From Luteolibacter algae (GTDB taxonomy: Bacteria; Verrucomicrobiota; Verrucomicrobiia; Verrucomicrobiales; Akkermansiaceae), in assembly GCF_042683045.1 (NCBI RefSeq), contig NZ_JBHUIT010000002.1:620001-684000 (forward strand): DNA of 64,000 bases, read 5' to 3'. Below are positions 35,097 through 43,341 of this stretch, piece by piece. Position 1 is the first letter of the stretch. Every line of letters starts with the position of its first letter. Below the pieces are notes generated by a model. It ran no database searches, had not been told where the DNA came from, and worked only from the letters and a program-made list of their open reading frames with translations. The translations under genes were made by a program, and so were the position numbers.

Positions 35097-35834
35097 TTAC
35101 TTCAGCTCCAGAGGGAGGCGCACCATGCTCGGCGGACGTTTTTTATCGAGTGCGTCGAAGGCCATTTGGACTTCGGAATGGATTTCCGGCCGTGATTGCC
35201 AGGTCCATCCTTCCGCACCGGGTTTGCCGGTTCCCGCGGTTTTTTTACTGCCTGCGTAATAGGCGCCGGCAAGCCCTAGATAGAGAACCTCAACTTCGCG
35301 GTTATCACGGATTTCGGAGCTTCGAGTAAGGCGGCGGTTAAATTGTTGGGCCTTCGCTATGACCGATAGTATCGATTGGAGCGTTTCGCGCGGCTCACTT
35401 GAGGAGTCCCAGACAGAAAGTGTGCTCAGCTCCGGCTCGCAGTCTTTCAAGAGAGGTGCCGGGAAAGATTTTGCGAGAGCAACGGTGCGGGGGACGTTTC
35501 TGGCGACAGCTTCCGAGGTGAGACGGCGGGTTGACTTCAGCGCCTCGATCTCAGCCTTCATTTCCTCGGTGGCATCGGAGTGGCCGGGCGCGGATTGGCC
35601 TGCCTTTTCCAATTCCTCATCCAGTAGCGCCAATTCCTTCCGGTGCAGTTTCAGCAGAGCGGACATTTCTTCTTTTCGAGCCTGCCAGTTCAGGCGCTCA
35701 GCAGATTCCAAGCTCTGGGTATCTACAACCTTTGAAATGGTTTCCCGGAGCTCGATGATCCCGGCGTCTTGCTCAGCGGCGATGACGGGGAATGATGAGA
35801 GGAGCGTGAAAGTGATGGTAGCGATGCGATTCAT
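35097..35834 (-). CDS. DUF3450 protein, first gene of the Ton operon
   Basis: A 245-residue secreted protein: signal peptide (cleavage near VIAAE, residue 20), a long coiled coil (about 22-105, with LHRKELALLDEELEKA) and a C-terminal domain with WQSRPEIHSEVQMAFDALDKKRPPSMV features. This is the DUF3450 family, which nearly always precedes a TtpC-like ExbB gene. It is presumed to help couple the motor in the periplasm, but no mechanism is established. It heads the operon; a Fur-like inverted repeat lies 10-26 bases before its ATG. Confidence 0.92.
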   Translation of the reverse strand: MNRIATITFTLLSSFPVIAAEQDAGIIELRETISKVVDTQSLESAERLNWQARKEEMSALLKLHRKELALLDEELEKAGQSAPGHSDATEEMKAEIEALKSTRRLTSEAVARNVPRTVALAKSFPAPLLKDCEPELSTLSVWDSSSEPRETLQSILSVIAKAQQFNRRLTRSSEIRDNREVEVLYLGLAGAYYAGSKKTAGTGKPGAEGWTWQSRPEIHSEVQMAFDALDKKRPPSMVRLPLELK

Positions 35835-35843
35835 AGCTCTTTA

Positions 35844-35860
35844 TTGAGAATCAGTCTCAA
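35844..35860. promoter_or_regulatory. Fur-box-like inverted repeat upstream of the Ton operon
   Basis: TTGAGAATCAGTCTCAA has perfect six-base arms (TTGAGA/TCTCAA) around a five-base centre. The core TGAGAAT-C-AGTCTCA fits the 7-1-7 shape of Fur boxes (TGATAAT-n-ATTATCA) with typical G substitutions. It sits just before the operon's first ATG, so a bound dimer would block transcription when iron is plentiful. The regulator itself is not in the window. Confidence 0.6.
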
Positions 35861-36023
35861 CTGTGTGAGGCGGATATCTCACGGATCGCGGGCGGGGTCA
35901 AATAAAATGGAAATGATCCTTCATCCGGCCCAGACGGTGATCCGAAAAAATTTCCGTCCCCAGCACGGCATGTGAGGTCGTTGATTCACGGAAAGAATAT
36001 ACGCGGAGAAAACCTTTGGCTTT

Positions 36024-36950
36024 TCAGCAGCGATCGGGAAACCGGGATTTCCAGATTTCCAGCGAGTTTTTGATCTCGTTTGTCTCGCGTGTGGGGCTGA
36101 GCTCCCAGATCAGCGGGCATCCGGCAGGGAAGAATGGCAGAATCGCCTCGTAATCCAAGGTTCCGGTAAATGGGGTTCGATGATCCCGCGCAGGCCATTG
36201 CACATCGTGAACATGGCCTCCGATGAGGTGTGGTGAAACATTTTCCAGCCACTCATAATGATCCAATAAACCGAGATTGTGCTTGAGCTGCACGTGGCCG
36301 AAATCGTGCCAATAGCCAACGGCGGGGTGATCCTTGAAGTGCTCCTGAAGCTGCAGCATCTCGCGCTCATTTGGCATATCTTCAAAACGTGAGCGGGACT
36401 CGACTGCCAGTTTTACGCCGTATTCCTGGGCTTTTTCGGCAAGGTGTTCCAGCGCTTCGATCGCCCGGTGATAATAAAGGGGCGCTAGTTTCTCCCGCTT
36501 TTTGATGAATTTGATCTTCTGTTTGATATAGCTCGGATCCCGCTGTTCACCGGCGGCAACTAGCTTAGTCAGCGGCTTTGTAAACTTCGCACTGCTCATC
36601 GGTGCGGAACCCATATGGAGAACCAGGTATTGTGCTTTGAATTCTGCGGCGAGTTCGAGGGTTTTGAGGGTCATTTCCATAGCCCTTTTCCGCTCGAACG
36701 GGCGATGGGAAGTGTATTCGTAGGCATCAGGCGCATCGATCATCACCTCCACCGGTGAGGGGAAATAATTGTGGACTCCGGAGCAGGTGAACATGCCTGC
36801 TTCATAAGCTTTCCGGATTCCTGGCAGCTTTGCGATGGTCATCCCGTGGGATAGCTCGATATTGGAAAATCCCAGCTCAAGAATTTCTTCGATCATCGCC
36901 TCGCCTTCGGTGTGGCGACTGTTATTCCAGCAACTGGAGAACGCTAACAT
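36024..36950 (-). CDS. Sugar-phosphate isomerase/epimerase-like TIM-barrel protein
   Basis: A 308-residue AP-endonuclease-2-type barrel, as in xylose isomerase-like enzymes. Likely metal-site residues are in IELSHG, YLVLHMG, KLAVESRSR, GYWHDFGH, GGHVHDVQ and IWELSP: one Glu, one or two His and one Asp per barrel strand in the usual order. The family acts on small sugars such as tagatose or inosose; this substrate is unknown. I start at the ATG at 36950. A TTG at 36980 overlaps the symporter stop and is also in frame. The gene follows the symporter closely on the same strand, so its substrate may be what the symporter imports. Confidence 0.85.
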   Translation of the reverse strand: MLAFSSCWNNSRHTEGEAMIEEILELGFSNIELSHGMTIAKLPGIRKAYEAGMFTCSGVHNYFPSPVEVMIDAPDAYEYTSHRPFERKRAMEMTLKTLELAAEFKAQYLVLHMGSAPMSSAKFTKPLTKLVAAGEQRDPSYIKQKIKFIKKREKLAPLYYHRAIEALEHLAEKAQEYGVKLAVESRSRFEDMPNEREMLQLQEHFKDHPAVGYWHDFGHVQLKHNLGLLDHYEWLENVSPHLIGGHVHDVQWPARDHRTPFTGTLDYEAILPFFPAGCPLIWELSPTRETNEIKNSLEIWKSRFPDRC

Positions 36951-36976
36951 AGAGGTGATTCCATTCTTTTGGTTGA

Positions 36977-38800
36977 TCAATGACTCGGGCCGGTATCCGC
37001 CTTTCCGAAGGCAGCCCGGGGAAGGCGGATGCTATCGACAAGCATTTCAATATGCTTTGGAGGATGAGGCGTAAACCGGGATACGGAAATTGCCACCGCG
37101 AAGTTGATCAACATTCCGACCGATCCGATGCCTTGTGGGGAAATCCCGAAAAGGTATTGATCCGGAGTGCCTTTGAAATCCCCCACGCCGAAGTTGAAAT
37201 ACCAAATGTAGGTTGCCGTGAAGGTGATGCCGCTGAGCATCCCTGCAATCGCCCCGAAGCGGTTCGTCCGTTTCGTGAAAATTCCCAACACGATTGCCGG
37301 GAAAAATGATGAAGCTGCCAGGCCGAAGGCGAATGCGACCACCTGTGCGACAAAACCCGGAGGGTGAATCCCGAGATATCCGGCTACTACCACTGCAACT
37401 CCGGCGGAGAGCCGGGCGACGAGGAGCTCTGTTTTATCCGAGATGGAGGGATTCAGTGTGCGTTTCACCAGATCGTGAGCCACGGAGGTGGAAATCACCA
37501 ATAGAAGCCCGGCTGCCGTGGAAAGTGCCGCGGCAAGCCCGCCAGCCGCAACAAGTCCGATCACCCAGCCCGGAAGCTGGGCGATTTCCGGATTGGCCAG
37601 CACCATGATGTCCGGATCGACATAGAGTTCGTTGCTGAAATCCGTTGGTTCATTGTAAAGTATGCGCTCGCCGAAAAATCCTTTCTCGTTCGGAGGGTCA
37701 TTGGTGACAAAGACAGGCTCTACCTTGGCGGTGCTGGCGTGTTTTTCGAAGGCGTCTCCGCTACCGTCGTATTGGATCTTTCCATCGTTGTTCTTGTCCA
37801 GCCATGCAATGAGACCGGAGTTTTCCCACTTTTTGAACCAGGCAGGCATTTCCTGGTAAGGCTGATCGGAAACAGTGTTGAGGAGGTTGGTGCGGGCGAA
37901 AACTGAGATTGCCGGAGCCGTCGTATAGAGAATCGCGATGAAGAGCAGCGCCCAGAAGGCGGACTTGCGGGCGTCGCTGACTTTTTTGACCGTATAAAAT
38001 CTAACGATCACATGCGGCAACCCTGCGGTGCCTACCATCAATGCGAGGGTGATGGCAAAAACATCGATCATGGGCTTTTGTCCGCTGGAATACTCGGCGA
38101 AGCCCAGCTCGGTGCTAAGTTCATCCAGCTTTTGCACCAGGCCAATTGACTCGCCCTGCGCATCGGAGGCCAGACCCAGCTGTGGAATCGGATTTCCCGT
38201 TAGCATGATCGAGATAAAAATCGCCGGGACGAGATAGGCGAAAATCATCACACAATACTGGGCTACCTGGGTGTAGGTAATGCCTTTCATACCGCCTAGC
38301 ACGGCATAGAATAGGACAATCACCATCCCGATGATCACGCCGGTTTCCACCGGGACTTCCAGGAATCGTGAAAAAACCACGCCGGTCCCGCGCATCTGAC
38401 CCGCAACGTAGGTGAAGGAAACAAAGATCGCGCAGAAAATGGCGACAATCCTGGCCGTGCCGGAATTGTATCTGTCTCCGATGAAATCCGGGACGGTAAA
38501 CTTTCCAAACCTTCGAAGATACGGTGCGAGTAGTAGCGCGAGGAGGACATAGCCTCCCGTCCAGCCCATCAGATACACTGCTCCGTCGCGCCCCATGACA
38601 GAAATCAATCCGGCCATGGAAATAAACGAGGCGGCACTCATCCAATCGGCAGCCGTCGCCATGCCGTTGGCTATTTTAGGGACTCCACCGCTCGCCACGT
38701 AGAAATCACCAGTCGAGCCTGCGCGCGACCAGATGGCGATGCCGATGTAAATGGCGAAGGAGATTCCTACGAAAATATATGTCCAGATTCTGGCGTCCAT
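36977..38800 (-). CDS. Sodium:solute symporter, ActP/VC_2705-like large subunit
   Basis: A 607-residue permease of the SSS family with about 13 helices. It has FYVASGGVPKIANGMATAADWMSAASF, which holds the sodium-site region, then MAGLISVMGRDG and LAAALSTAAGLLLVIS. A soluble insert near 310-380 contains WLDKNNDGKIQYDG, which has the spacing of an EF-hand calcium loop; the same insert is known in this subfamily. Substrates of relatives are short carboxylates such as acetate. It works with the small DUF4212 subunit encoded 27 bases upstream. An A-rich leader without a Shine-Dalgarno precedes the ATG. Confidence 0.92.
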   Translation of the reverse strand: MDARIWTYIFVGISFAIYIGIAIWSRAGSTGDFYVASGGVPKIANGMATAADWMSAASFISMAGLISVMGRDGAVYLMGWTGGYVLLALLLAPYLRRFGKFTVPDFIGDRYNSGTARIVAIFCAIFVSFTYVAGQMRGTGVVFSRFLEVPVETGVIIGMVIVLFYAVLGGMKGITYTQVAQYCVMIFAYLVPAIFISIMLTGNPIPQLGLASDAQGESIGLVQKLDELSTELGFAEYSSGQKPMIDVFAITLALMVGTAGLPHVIVRFYTVKKVSDARKSAFWALLFIAILYTTAPAISVFARTNLLNTVSDQPYQEMPAWFKKWENSGLIAWLDKNNDGKIQYDGSGDAFEKHASTAKVEPVFVTNDPPNEKGFFGERILYNEPTDFSNELYVDPDIMVLANPEIAQLPGWVIGLVAAGGLAAALSTAAGLLLVISTSVAHDLVKRTLNPSISDKTELLVARLSAGVAVVVAGYLGIHPPGFVAQVVAFAFGLAASSFFPAIVLGIFTKRTNRFGAIAGMLSGITFTATYIWYFNFGVGDFKGTPDQYLFGISPQGIGSVGMLINFAVAISVSRFTPHPPKHIEMLVDSIRLPRAAFGKADTGPSH

Positions 38801-38827
38801 TTGGGTATTTTTTTTTAATGAAAAGGA

Positions 38828-39118
38828 TCAGGAGCCTTCCTCGGCATCCGTGTGGGATAGTAGCTTGCGGTCCAGGCGGTTCATCACGGCCGCATAGACG
38901 ACAATGAGTAGAACAAAGCAGTAGATGCTACCTTGCTGGGCAAACCAGAACCCCAGCTTGAGATTCGATCCCGGGACAGTGAATTTATCGAGGAAATCGA
39001 CGAGAAGAATTCCGCAACCGAACGAAACAAAAAACCAGATACTGAGTAAAATGGCCAACCAGCGGAGATTGGCACGCCAGTATTCTTGTTTTGCTTCCTC
39101 GGTGGGTAATCGGCTCAT
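38828..39118 (-). CDS. DUF4212 small subunit of the sodium:solute symporter
   Basis: A 96-residue protein with two membrane helices (about 20-42 and 57-78). The start, TEEAKQEYWRANLRWLAILL, and the loop KLGFWFAQQGSIYCFVLLIVVYA are typical of DUF4212. It is nearly always paired with a VC_2705-like symporter, which follows here after 27 bases. It is the first gene of a three-gene unit that ends with the barrel isomerase. Confidence 0.93.
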   Translation of the reverse strand: MSRLPTEEAKQEYWRANLRWLAILLSIWFFVSFGCGILLVDFLDKFTVPGSNLKLGFWFAQQGSIYCFVLLIVVYAAVMNRLDRKLLSHTDAEEGS

Positions 39119-39223
39119 GGGCTGGAGATGGGTTTGATTTCACCTATGAACTAAACGCCAGCTCTGGGACTGGAAAGGATATTCCGTTTTGGGGAAAGGC
39201 GCGGCGGCTTGGGAAGGCTGCGT

Positions 39224-40417
39224 CTAGTGATCCAACATTGCTGATTTGCACCAGGCGAGAGCCATTAGCGCGTAGCCTGTGCCATAAGGCTGGTGGTAAT
39301 CATAAAGTGGATAGTCCCACCAGGAGCCATCTTTCTCCTGTTTCGAGAGGATCAGCGTCGCCAGCTCTTGCGCGTATTGCTTTTGTTTCTCCGGGGGGAG
39401 AAATCGAGCGGACTCCGTAAAATAGTAGATTCCATAGTAGTAGAAATACCCGGAAATCTGGAAGTGGATATCGTGTGGCATCGGGCGCTTGCGGGCTATC
39501 GAAAGCCATCCCTCGCGTGCGAGGAAACGATCCGCCCACTCAGTGATCACGTCATCGCTGATACCCTCCCGGCCGTAGGCACGTAGCGCTGCATTACATG
39601 CCTGGGATCGGGCAAGAGAACCGGCCGGCCGGTTGATGGGCAACCGCGGGCGCATGATGTGCTCGTGCGAATAGGCGTAGGATTTATCGGGAAACTGCTG
39701 GCGCTTGATGGAGTCCAGAGAAGTGCCAACGACCTTTTTGTCCAAGGTGCAAGCCATGGTATCACTTGCTTCTTTCATTGCGAGAAGCACTGTCGCCGAG
39801 CCGAATGAAGTGGTGATGCCGGTAGGCCTTTTCGAGGTGAAACCGTCGAAGACATCCAGATAGCCGAAGCCGCCGTTTATATCCTCGTAACGATTGACGA
39901 GATTGATCTGTTCCTGGGCAAGCGCCTTGTAACGGGCTTTCTTCAGCGCATCATTTTCACGTAGATAGAGCCGTGTTAATGCGCGTGTGCCGTAGGCATG
40001 TCCCCAGATATTGTAGGTGGTCGTTTGATCCGCGCGGCGTAGCTTGGGCAGATTTTCCTCCATCCATGCGGAGGCTTTTTCGATACTCGCGATCGTGGAT
40101 GGGCGTTTGTCCGCAGAGTCGATCAAGCCGGAGAGGGCTAGCCCGGATGCTCCCGCCCGATACGCATGATGGGCGCCGGGTAGGGGAGCGTAGATATTGA
40201 TGTCTTTGGTATGGGTGGCACTGCCCCAGGAGCCGTTGCTGTTTTGATCCACGACGAGAAAATCGATTCCTCTTTTCACCGCCGCATCGATTTCGGCGGT
40301 AGTTACCGGCTTCAATTTTCCAGCTGGGATTTCCTCCGCACACGCCATCGGAAATACCATCAGGCACGCCGTCAGCATGGCACCGAGCTTGTGGGATATC
40401 AAATCGCTGAAGAACAT
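39224..40417 (-). CDS. Secreted terpene-cyclase/prenyltransferase-repeat protein
   Basis: A 397-residue protein from the ATG at 40417, or 384 from 40378. A signal peptide (cleavage near ACAEE) is followed by alpha/alpha-barrel repeats with the Gly-Ser-Trp and Gly-Gly-Phe turns of squalene-cyclase repeats: QNSNGSWGSATH, DINGGFGYLDVF, KEKDGSWWDYPLYDY-type. No DxDD catalytic motif of squalene-hopene cyclase is present, and an exported cyclase would be odd, so an enzyme role is doubtful. Binding of glycans or peptides by the barrel is equally possible. The frame extends to 40603 but would overlap lpxI. It may be co-transcribed with lpxI, which ends 46 bases upstream. Confidence 0.8.
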   Translation of the reverse strand: MFFSDLISHKLGAMLTACLMVFPMACAEEIPAGKLKPVTTAEIDAAVKRGIDFLVVDQNSNGSWGSATHTKDINIYAPLPGAHHAYRAGASGLALSGLIDSADKRPSTIASIEKASAWMEENLPKLRRADQTTTYNIWGHAYGTRALTRLYLRENDALKKARYKALAQEQINLVNRYEDINGGFGYLDVFDGFTSKRPTGITTSFGSATVLLAMKEASDTMACTLDKKVVGTSLDSIKRQQFPDKSYAYSHEHIMRPRLPINRPAGSLARSQACNAALRAYGREGISDDVITEWADRFLAREGWLSIARKRPMPHDIHFQISGYFYYYGIYYFTESARFLPPEKQKQYAQELATLILSKQEKDGSWWDYPLYDYHQPYGTGYALMALAWCKSAMLDH

Positions 40418-40463
40418 TTCAAATGTGTCGAGAAGTTGTGAAACGGCAAGACACTGGTCCCGG

Positions 40464-41279
40464 TTACAATGCTTGAATGGCGATCTTGTGCTGGGCACAC
40501 AGCTTGGCGACGGCATCGATCTCGAGCAGAATCGTCTTATCCGCCTCGATCCCAATGGCAATAATTCCAGCTTCCGCACAGGTTTCGATTGTTTGCGGCC
40601 CAATTACCGGAACATCGAAACGGAAGTCCTGCTTTGGTTTGGAGACTTTCACCAAAACTGTATCCTTGTTGCGCCCGAGTTCTCCGCCACGGCGGATACA
40701 GGCGTTCGTCCCCTCGAAGGCTTCCACTGCGAGCACGGTGCCATGGCGGACGACCACGGATTGGCCGATATCCAGAGCGGATGTCTGCTTGGCAATCTGA
40801 AAGCCGTATTCGAGGTCTTCCAAGGTGCGGGGCTTGATCGCGGGACCGCTGACGTGTCCCGCGGAAGGGAGGTTTTCGTCAAGGAATGTGGTCGCAGGGA
40901 GGAGGGTGATGCCGTCTTTGGCCAGCTCATCGGCAATAGCTCCAAAAAGACTTTCGGCATTTCGCTTTTTTACCTTGGCCAGCATCATGAGTATCCGGAG
41001 ATCCGGACGCAGCATGAAAAGGTTCTTCGGTGAGATCTGGCCCATCATCACAGCTTCCGTAACGCCTTCTTTGACGAAGAATTTAATCAGTTTTGATAGC
41101 TGGCCGACACGGACCGACTGGTAGGCCTCCACTTGTTTTTCCAAATCCGGGCGGGTTTCCCCTTCGAAGCCAACCACAACCAGGCGGGCTGTGGGCTCTG
41201 CCTTTCTTGCAGCGCGGACGAAGGTCTCAGGATAGACTCCGCTGCCTGCGATGATGCCGATGCTTCGCGGAGTGGACAT
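40464..41279 (-). CDS. lpxI: UDP-2,3-diacylglucosamine pyrophosphatase LpxI
   Basis: LpxI hydrolyses UDP-2,3-diacylglucosamine to lipid X and UMP in lipid A synthesis. It replaces LpxH in many bacteria. The 271 residues begin IGIIAGSGVYPETF; MMGQISPKNLF, TFLDENLPSAG, LDIGQSVVVRHGTVLAVEAFEGT and VSKPKQDFRFDVPVIGPQT follow. The catalytic Asp is expected in the PKQDFRFD region. Length and motif order match Caulobacter LpxI. Its presence implies lipopolysaccharide and so an outer membrane. No ribosome site is seen before the ATG at 41279. Confidence 0.95.
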   Translation of the reverse strand: MSTPRSIGIIAGSGVYPETFVRAARKAEPTARLVVVGFEGETRPDLEKQVEAYQSVRVGQLSKLIKFFVKEGVTEAVMMGQISPKNLFMLRPDLRILMMLAKVKKRNAESLFGAIADELAKDGITLLPATTFLDENLPSAGHVSGPAIKPRTLEDLEYGFQIAKQTSALDIGQSVVVRHGTVLAVEAFEGTNACIRRGGELGRNKDTVLVKVSKPKQDFRFDVPVIGPQTIETCAEAGIIAIGIEADKTILLEIDAVAKLCAQHKIAIQAL

Positions 41280-41328
41280 GCTGAGGTATTGGCTAAATTT
41301 TCGTTGCCGGATAAAAAATATTAAGAAG

Positions 41329-41409
41329 TAGCGGCTGTGGGAATCGAACCCACACTCACAAGGAACTCGATTTTGAGTCGAGCGCGTCTACCAATTCCGC
41401 CAAGCCGCC
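41329..41409 (-). tRNA. tRNA-Leu (anticodon CAA)
   Basis: On the minus strand the cloverleaf is complete: acceptor GGCGGCT/AGCCGCT (G1-U72 wobble), D-arm GCG/CGC with GG in the loop, anticodon arm CTCGA-CTCAAAA-TCGAG, a 12-base variable region, T-arm GTGGG-TTCGAAT-CCCAC and discriminator A73. CCA is not encoded. Anticodon CAA reads the Leu codon UUG. T-rich sequence follows the 3' end. Confidence 0.95.
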
Positions 41410-41485
41410 GTTGCCCGGCAATGATTATGATCGTTTTTGAGATGAGCAAGATTTAAACCTCAATTTTTGCGGATAAATGCACGAA

Positions 41486-41529
41486 AACGAAAAATGCCCA
41501 GCCGACGGTGGTTCCGCTTCCGGCTGGGC
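41486..41529 (-). terminator. Terminator of msrB
   Basis: On the minus strand, GCCCAGCCG (41529-41521) pairs perfectly with CGGCTGGGC (41504-41496), and ATTTTTCGTTTTCG follows. It lies 18 bases past the msrB stop. Confidence 0.8.
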
Positions 41530-41546
41530 TGGAAAATTGCCTGTGT

Positions 41547-42095
41547 CTATTTCCCTTTGTTCCCGGATTTTTCGGCAGGGACGAATTTGAGCCCGACTCC
41601 ATTGATACAGTAGCGTTGATCCGTTGGTGTATCGAAGCCCTCTCCCTCGAAAACGTGGCCGAGGTGTCCATCGCACTTGGCACAATTGACTTCGATGCGG
41701 ACCATTCCAGCCGATTCATCGCGTTTGGTGGTCACATTTTCGGCCTTCGCAGGATCGTAGAATGACGGCCAGCCACAATGTGAATCAAACTTCACAGCTG
41801 AAGAGAAAAGCAGGGCTCCGCATCCAGCGCAATGATAGGTGCCTTCGCCCTGCTCATTGAACTGGCGATAAACCTCTCCATTGGGACGCTCGGTTCCGGA
41901 TTGGCGAAGAATTCGATACTGCTCCGGTGTCAGAATCTTTTTCCATTCCTCATCGGTTTTCACCACTTTGGCAGTCGGCTCGGATGGTTTTTCGCTAAGT
42001 GTTTCCATAGGTTTGTCGGCTTTTGGCTCCTCTCCGCGGATGCTGCTGGAGAAGAAGGTGAATGCTGAAAATATGATCCCGAGAGTAAGTTTCAT
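41547..42095 (-). CDS. msrB: Exported peptide-methionine (R)-S-oxide reductase
   Basis: MsrB reduces the R form of methionine sulfoxide in damaged proteins. The 182-residue protein has a signal peptide (about 1-21) and a 25-residue Lys/Pro/Glu linker, then the MsrB domain. The catalytic Cys is Cys163 in RYCINGVGLKF. Zinc is bound by Cys89, Cys92, Cys138 and Cys141. SHCGWPSF and GHLGHVF are conserved. With a signal peptide it acts in the periplasm and needs an exported electron donor, which is not in the window. It is followed by a strong terminator. Confidence 0.96.
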   Translation of the reverse strand: MKLTLGIIFSAFTFFSSSIRGEEPKADKPMETLSEKPSEPTAKVVKTDEEWKKILTPEQYRILRQSGTERPNGEVYRQFNEQGEGTYHCAGCGALLFSSAVKFDSHCGWPSFYDPAKAENVTTKRDESAGMVRIEVNCAKCDGHLGHVFEGEGFDTPTDQRYCINGVGLKFVPAEKSGNKGK

Positions 42096-42152
42096 GGAAA
42101 TATGAGTGCCGAGATTGGCTTTTATTGCGTGAAAACTTCCGTCGCGCGGAGA

Positions 42153-42905
42153 TCAGACGAATTGTTCCGCGAGGACAGCCTTGCCGTAATCGCGATTGAG
42201 GCGGGCGATGTGATCGACGGAAATTTCTTTCGGGCAGGCAGCCTCACACTCGTATTGGTTGGTGCAGTTTCCAAAGCCCTCGCTGTCCATTTGGCGAACC
42301 ATCGCAAGTGCCCGTTTCTGGCGCTCTGGCTGGCCCTGTGGAAGGTGCCCGAGGTGGGAGACCTTTGCGGCGACAAAAAGCATGGCGGAAGCATTTTTAC
42401 AGGCAGCGACGCAGGCACCGCATCCGATGCAGGCCGCGGCATCGAAAGCGCTGTCAGCATCGTCCTTGGCAATAGGCAGGGAGTTTGCGTCCACCGCAGA
42501 TCCGGTGCGGATATCGATGTAGCCGCCGGATGCGATGATGCGGTCGAAAGCGGAGCGATCGGTGATCAGATCCTTAATGATTGGGAACGGCTGCGCACGG
42601 AACGGCTCGATCCAGATGGTATCTCCGTCCTTGAACTTTCTCATGTGAACCTGGCAGGTGGTGATTCCACGGTCCTTGGAGTGGGGAATGCCGTTGATTG
42701 TAAGAGAGCACGCACCACAGATGCCTTCCCGGCAGTCATGATCGAAATGGATGGGATCTTCGCCTGCCTCAATGAGCCGCTCGTTGACAATATCGAGCAT
42801 CTCCAAAAACGAAGCCTCGGCTGGGATATTCTCGGCAGGGTAGGTGTTGATGCTGCCTTTTGATCGCGGGCCGGTCTGACGCCAGACTTTTAGGGTAAGA
42901 TTCAT
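42153..42905 (-). CDS. sdhB: Succinate dehydrogenase/fumarate reductase iron-sulfur subunit
   Basis: The electron-transfer subunit of complex II, 250 residues from the ATG at 42905. The [2Fe-2S] cluster ligands are Cys58, Cys63, Cys66 and Cys84 (CREGICGAC). CIGCGAC (Cys159, 162, 165) with CKN (Cys169) binds the [4Fe-4S] cluster, and Cys214, Cys220 and Cys224 (CEAACPKEIS) complete the set. The sequence is of the B-type (Bacteroidetes-like) fumarate reductase branch. The flavoprotein (sdhA) and membrane anchor (sdhC) genes are not adjacent, which is unusual. The frame extends to 42965 without support. The neighbours are msrB and a small membrane protein. Confidence 0.96.
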   Translation of the reverse strand: MNLTLKVWRQTGPRSKGSINTYPAENIPAEASFLEMLDIVNERLIEAGEDPIHFDHDCREGICGACSLTINGIPHSKDRGITTCQVHMRKFKDGDTIWIEPFRAQPFPIIKDLITDRSAFDRIIASGGYIDIRTGSAVDANSLPIAKDDADSAFDAAACIGCGACVAACKNASAMLFVAAKVSHLGHLPQGQPERQKRALAMVRQMDSEGFGNCTNQYECEAACPKEISVDHIARLNRDYGKAVLAEQFV

Positions 42906-42987
42906 GAGAGATTTCCAGTTGTCGTTTTTCAACCCAAAGGAAGATGAATTATGACATGAGGGCAAGGAGAAGATTGGATTTCCAAGC

Positions 42988-43323
42988 TTATGCGGACCAG
43001 TTCAGACCCTTGTCGGCACGCCATTTACGGTAAGCCTTGAACTGTTCTTTTTTCGCCAGATTCCTTCGTTGTGGGTCCTCATTGAGAAATTCCTCAAAAG
43101 GTGTGCCCGGACCCGCCTCGATGGATTGCGGCTCGGCATCGGGATCGGCAAGTTTCACGCTCCGGCTTTCCTTGCTCATACGGACGGATAAGGCGGCGAG
43201 CTGACCGCTGATCCGGAATTGGAGGAGCAAAATGAGAAGAAGCAAAATGACTCCCGCATAACACAGGATCGTGATCGCTGCGGGAAGCTGAAGGCTGACG
43301 ACGGGATTGATGGCGGATAGCAT
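42988..43323 (-). CDS. Small unnamed single-pass membrane protein
   Basis: I do not recognise a family. The 111-residue protein has one membrane helix (about 15-36, LPAAITILCYAGVILLLLILLLQF). A basic, Gln/Glu-rich tail follows, ending in KAYRKWRADKGLNW, which may be helical. It sits 18 bases downstream of xseA on the same strand and 82 upstream of the sdhB start, so it may share the xseA transcript. Confidence 0.65.
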   Translation of the reverse strand: MLSAINPVVSLQLPAAITILCYAGVILLLLILLLQFRISGQLAALSVRMSKESRSVKLADPDAEPQSIEAGPGTPFEEFLNEDPQRRNLAKKEQFKAYRKWRADKGLNWSA

Positions 43324-43341
43324 ACGGTGATTCTTGTGAAG

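Noticed and set aside
40377..41033. Open frame antisense to lpxI
   Set aside because: lpxI has clear motifs; the antisense product has none.
42102..42863. Open frame of about 250 codons antisense to sdhB
   Set aside because: sdhB is certain from its cluster ligands; the antisense reading is a codon-bias shadow.
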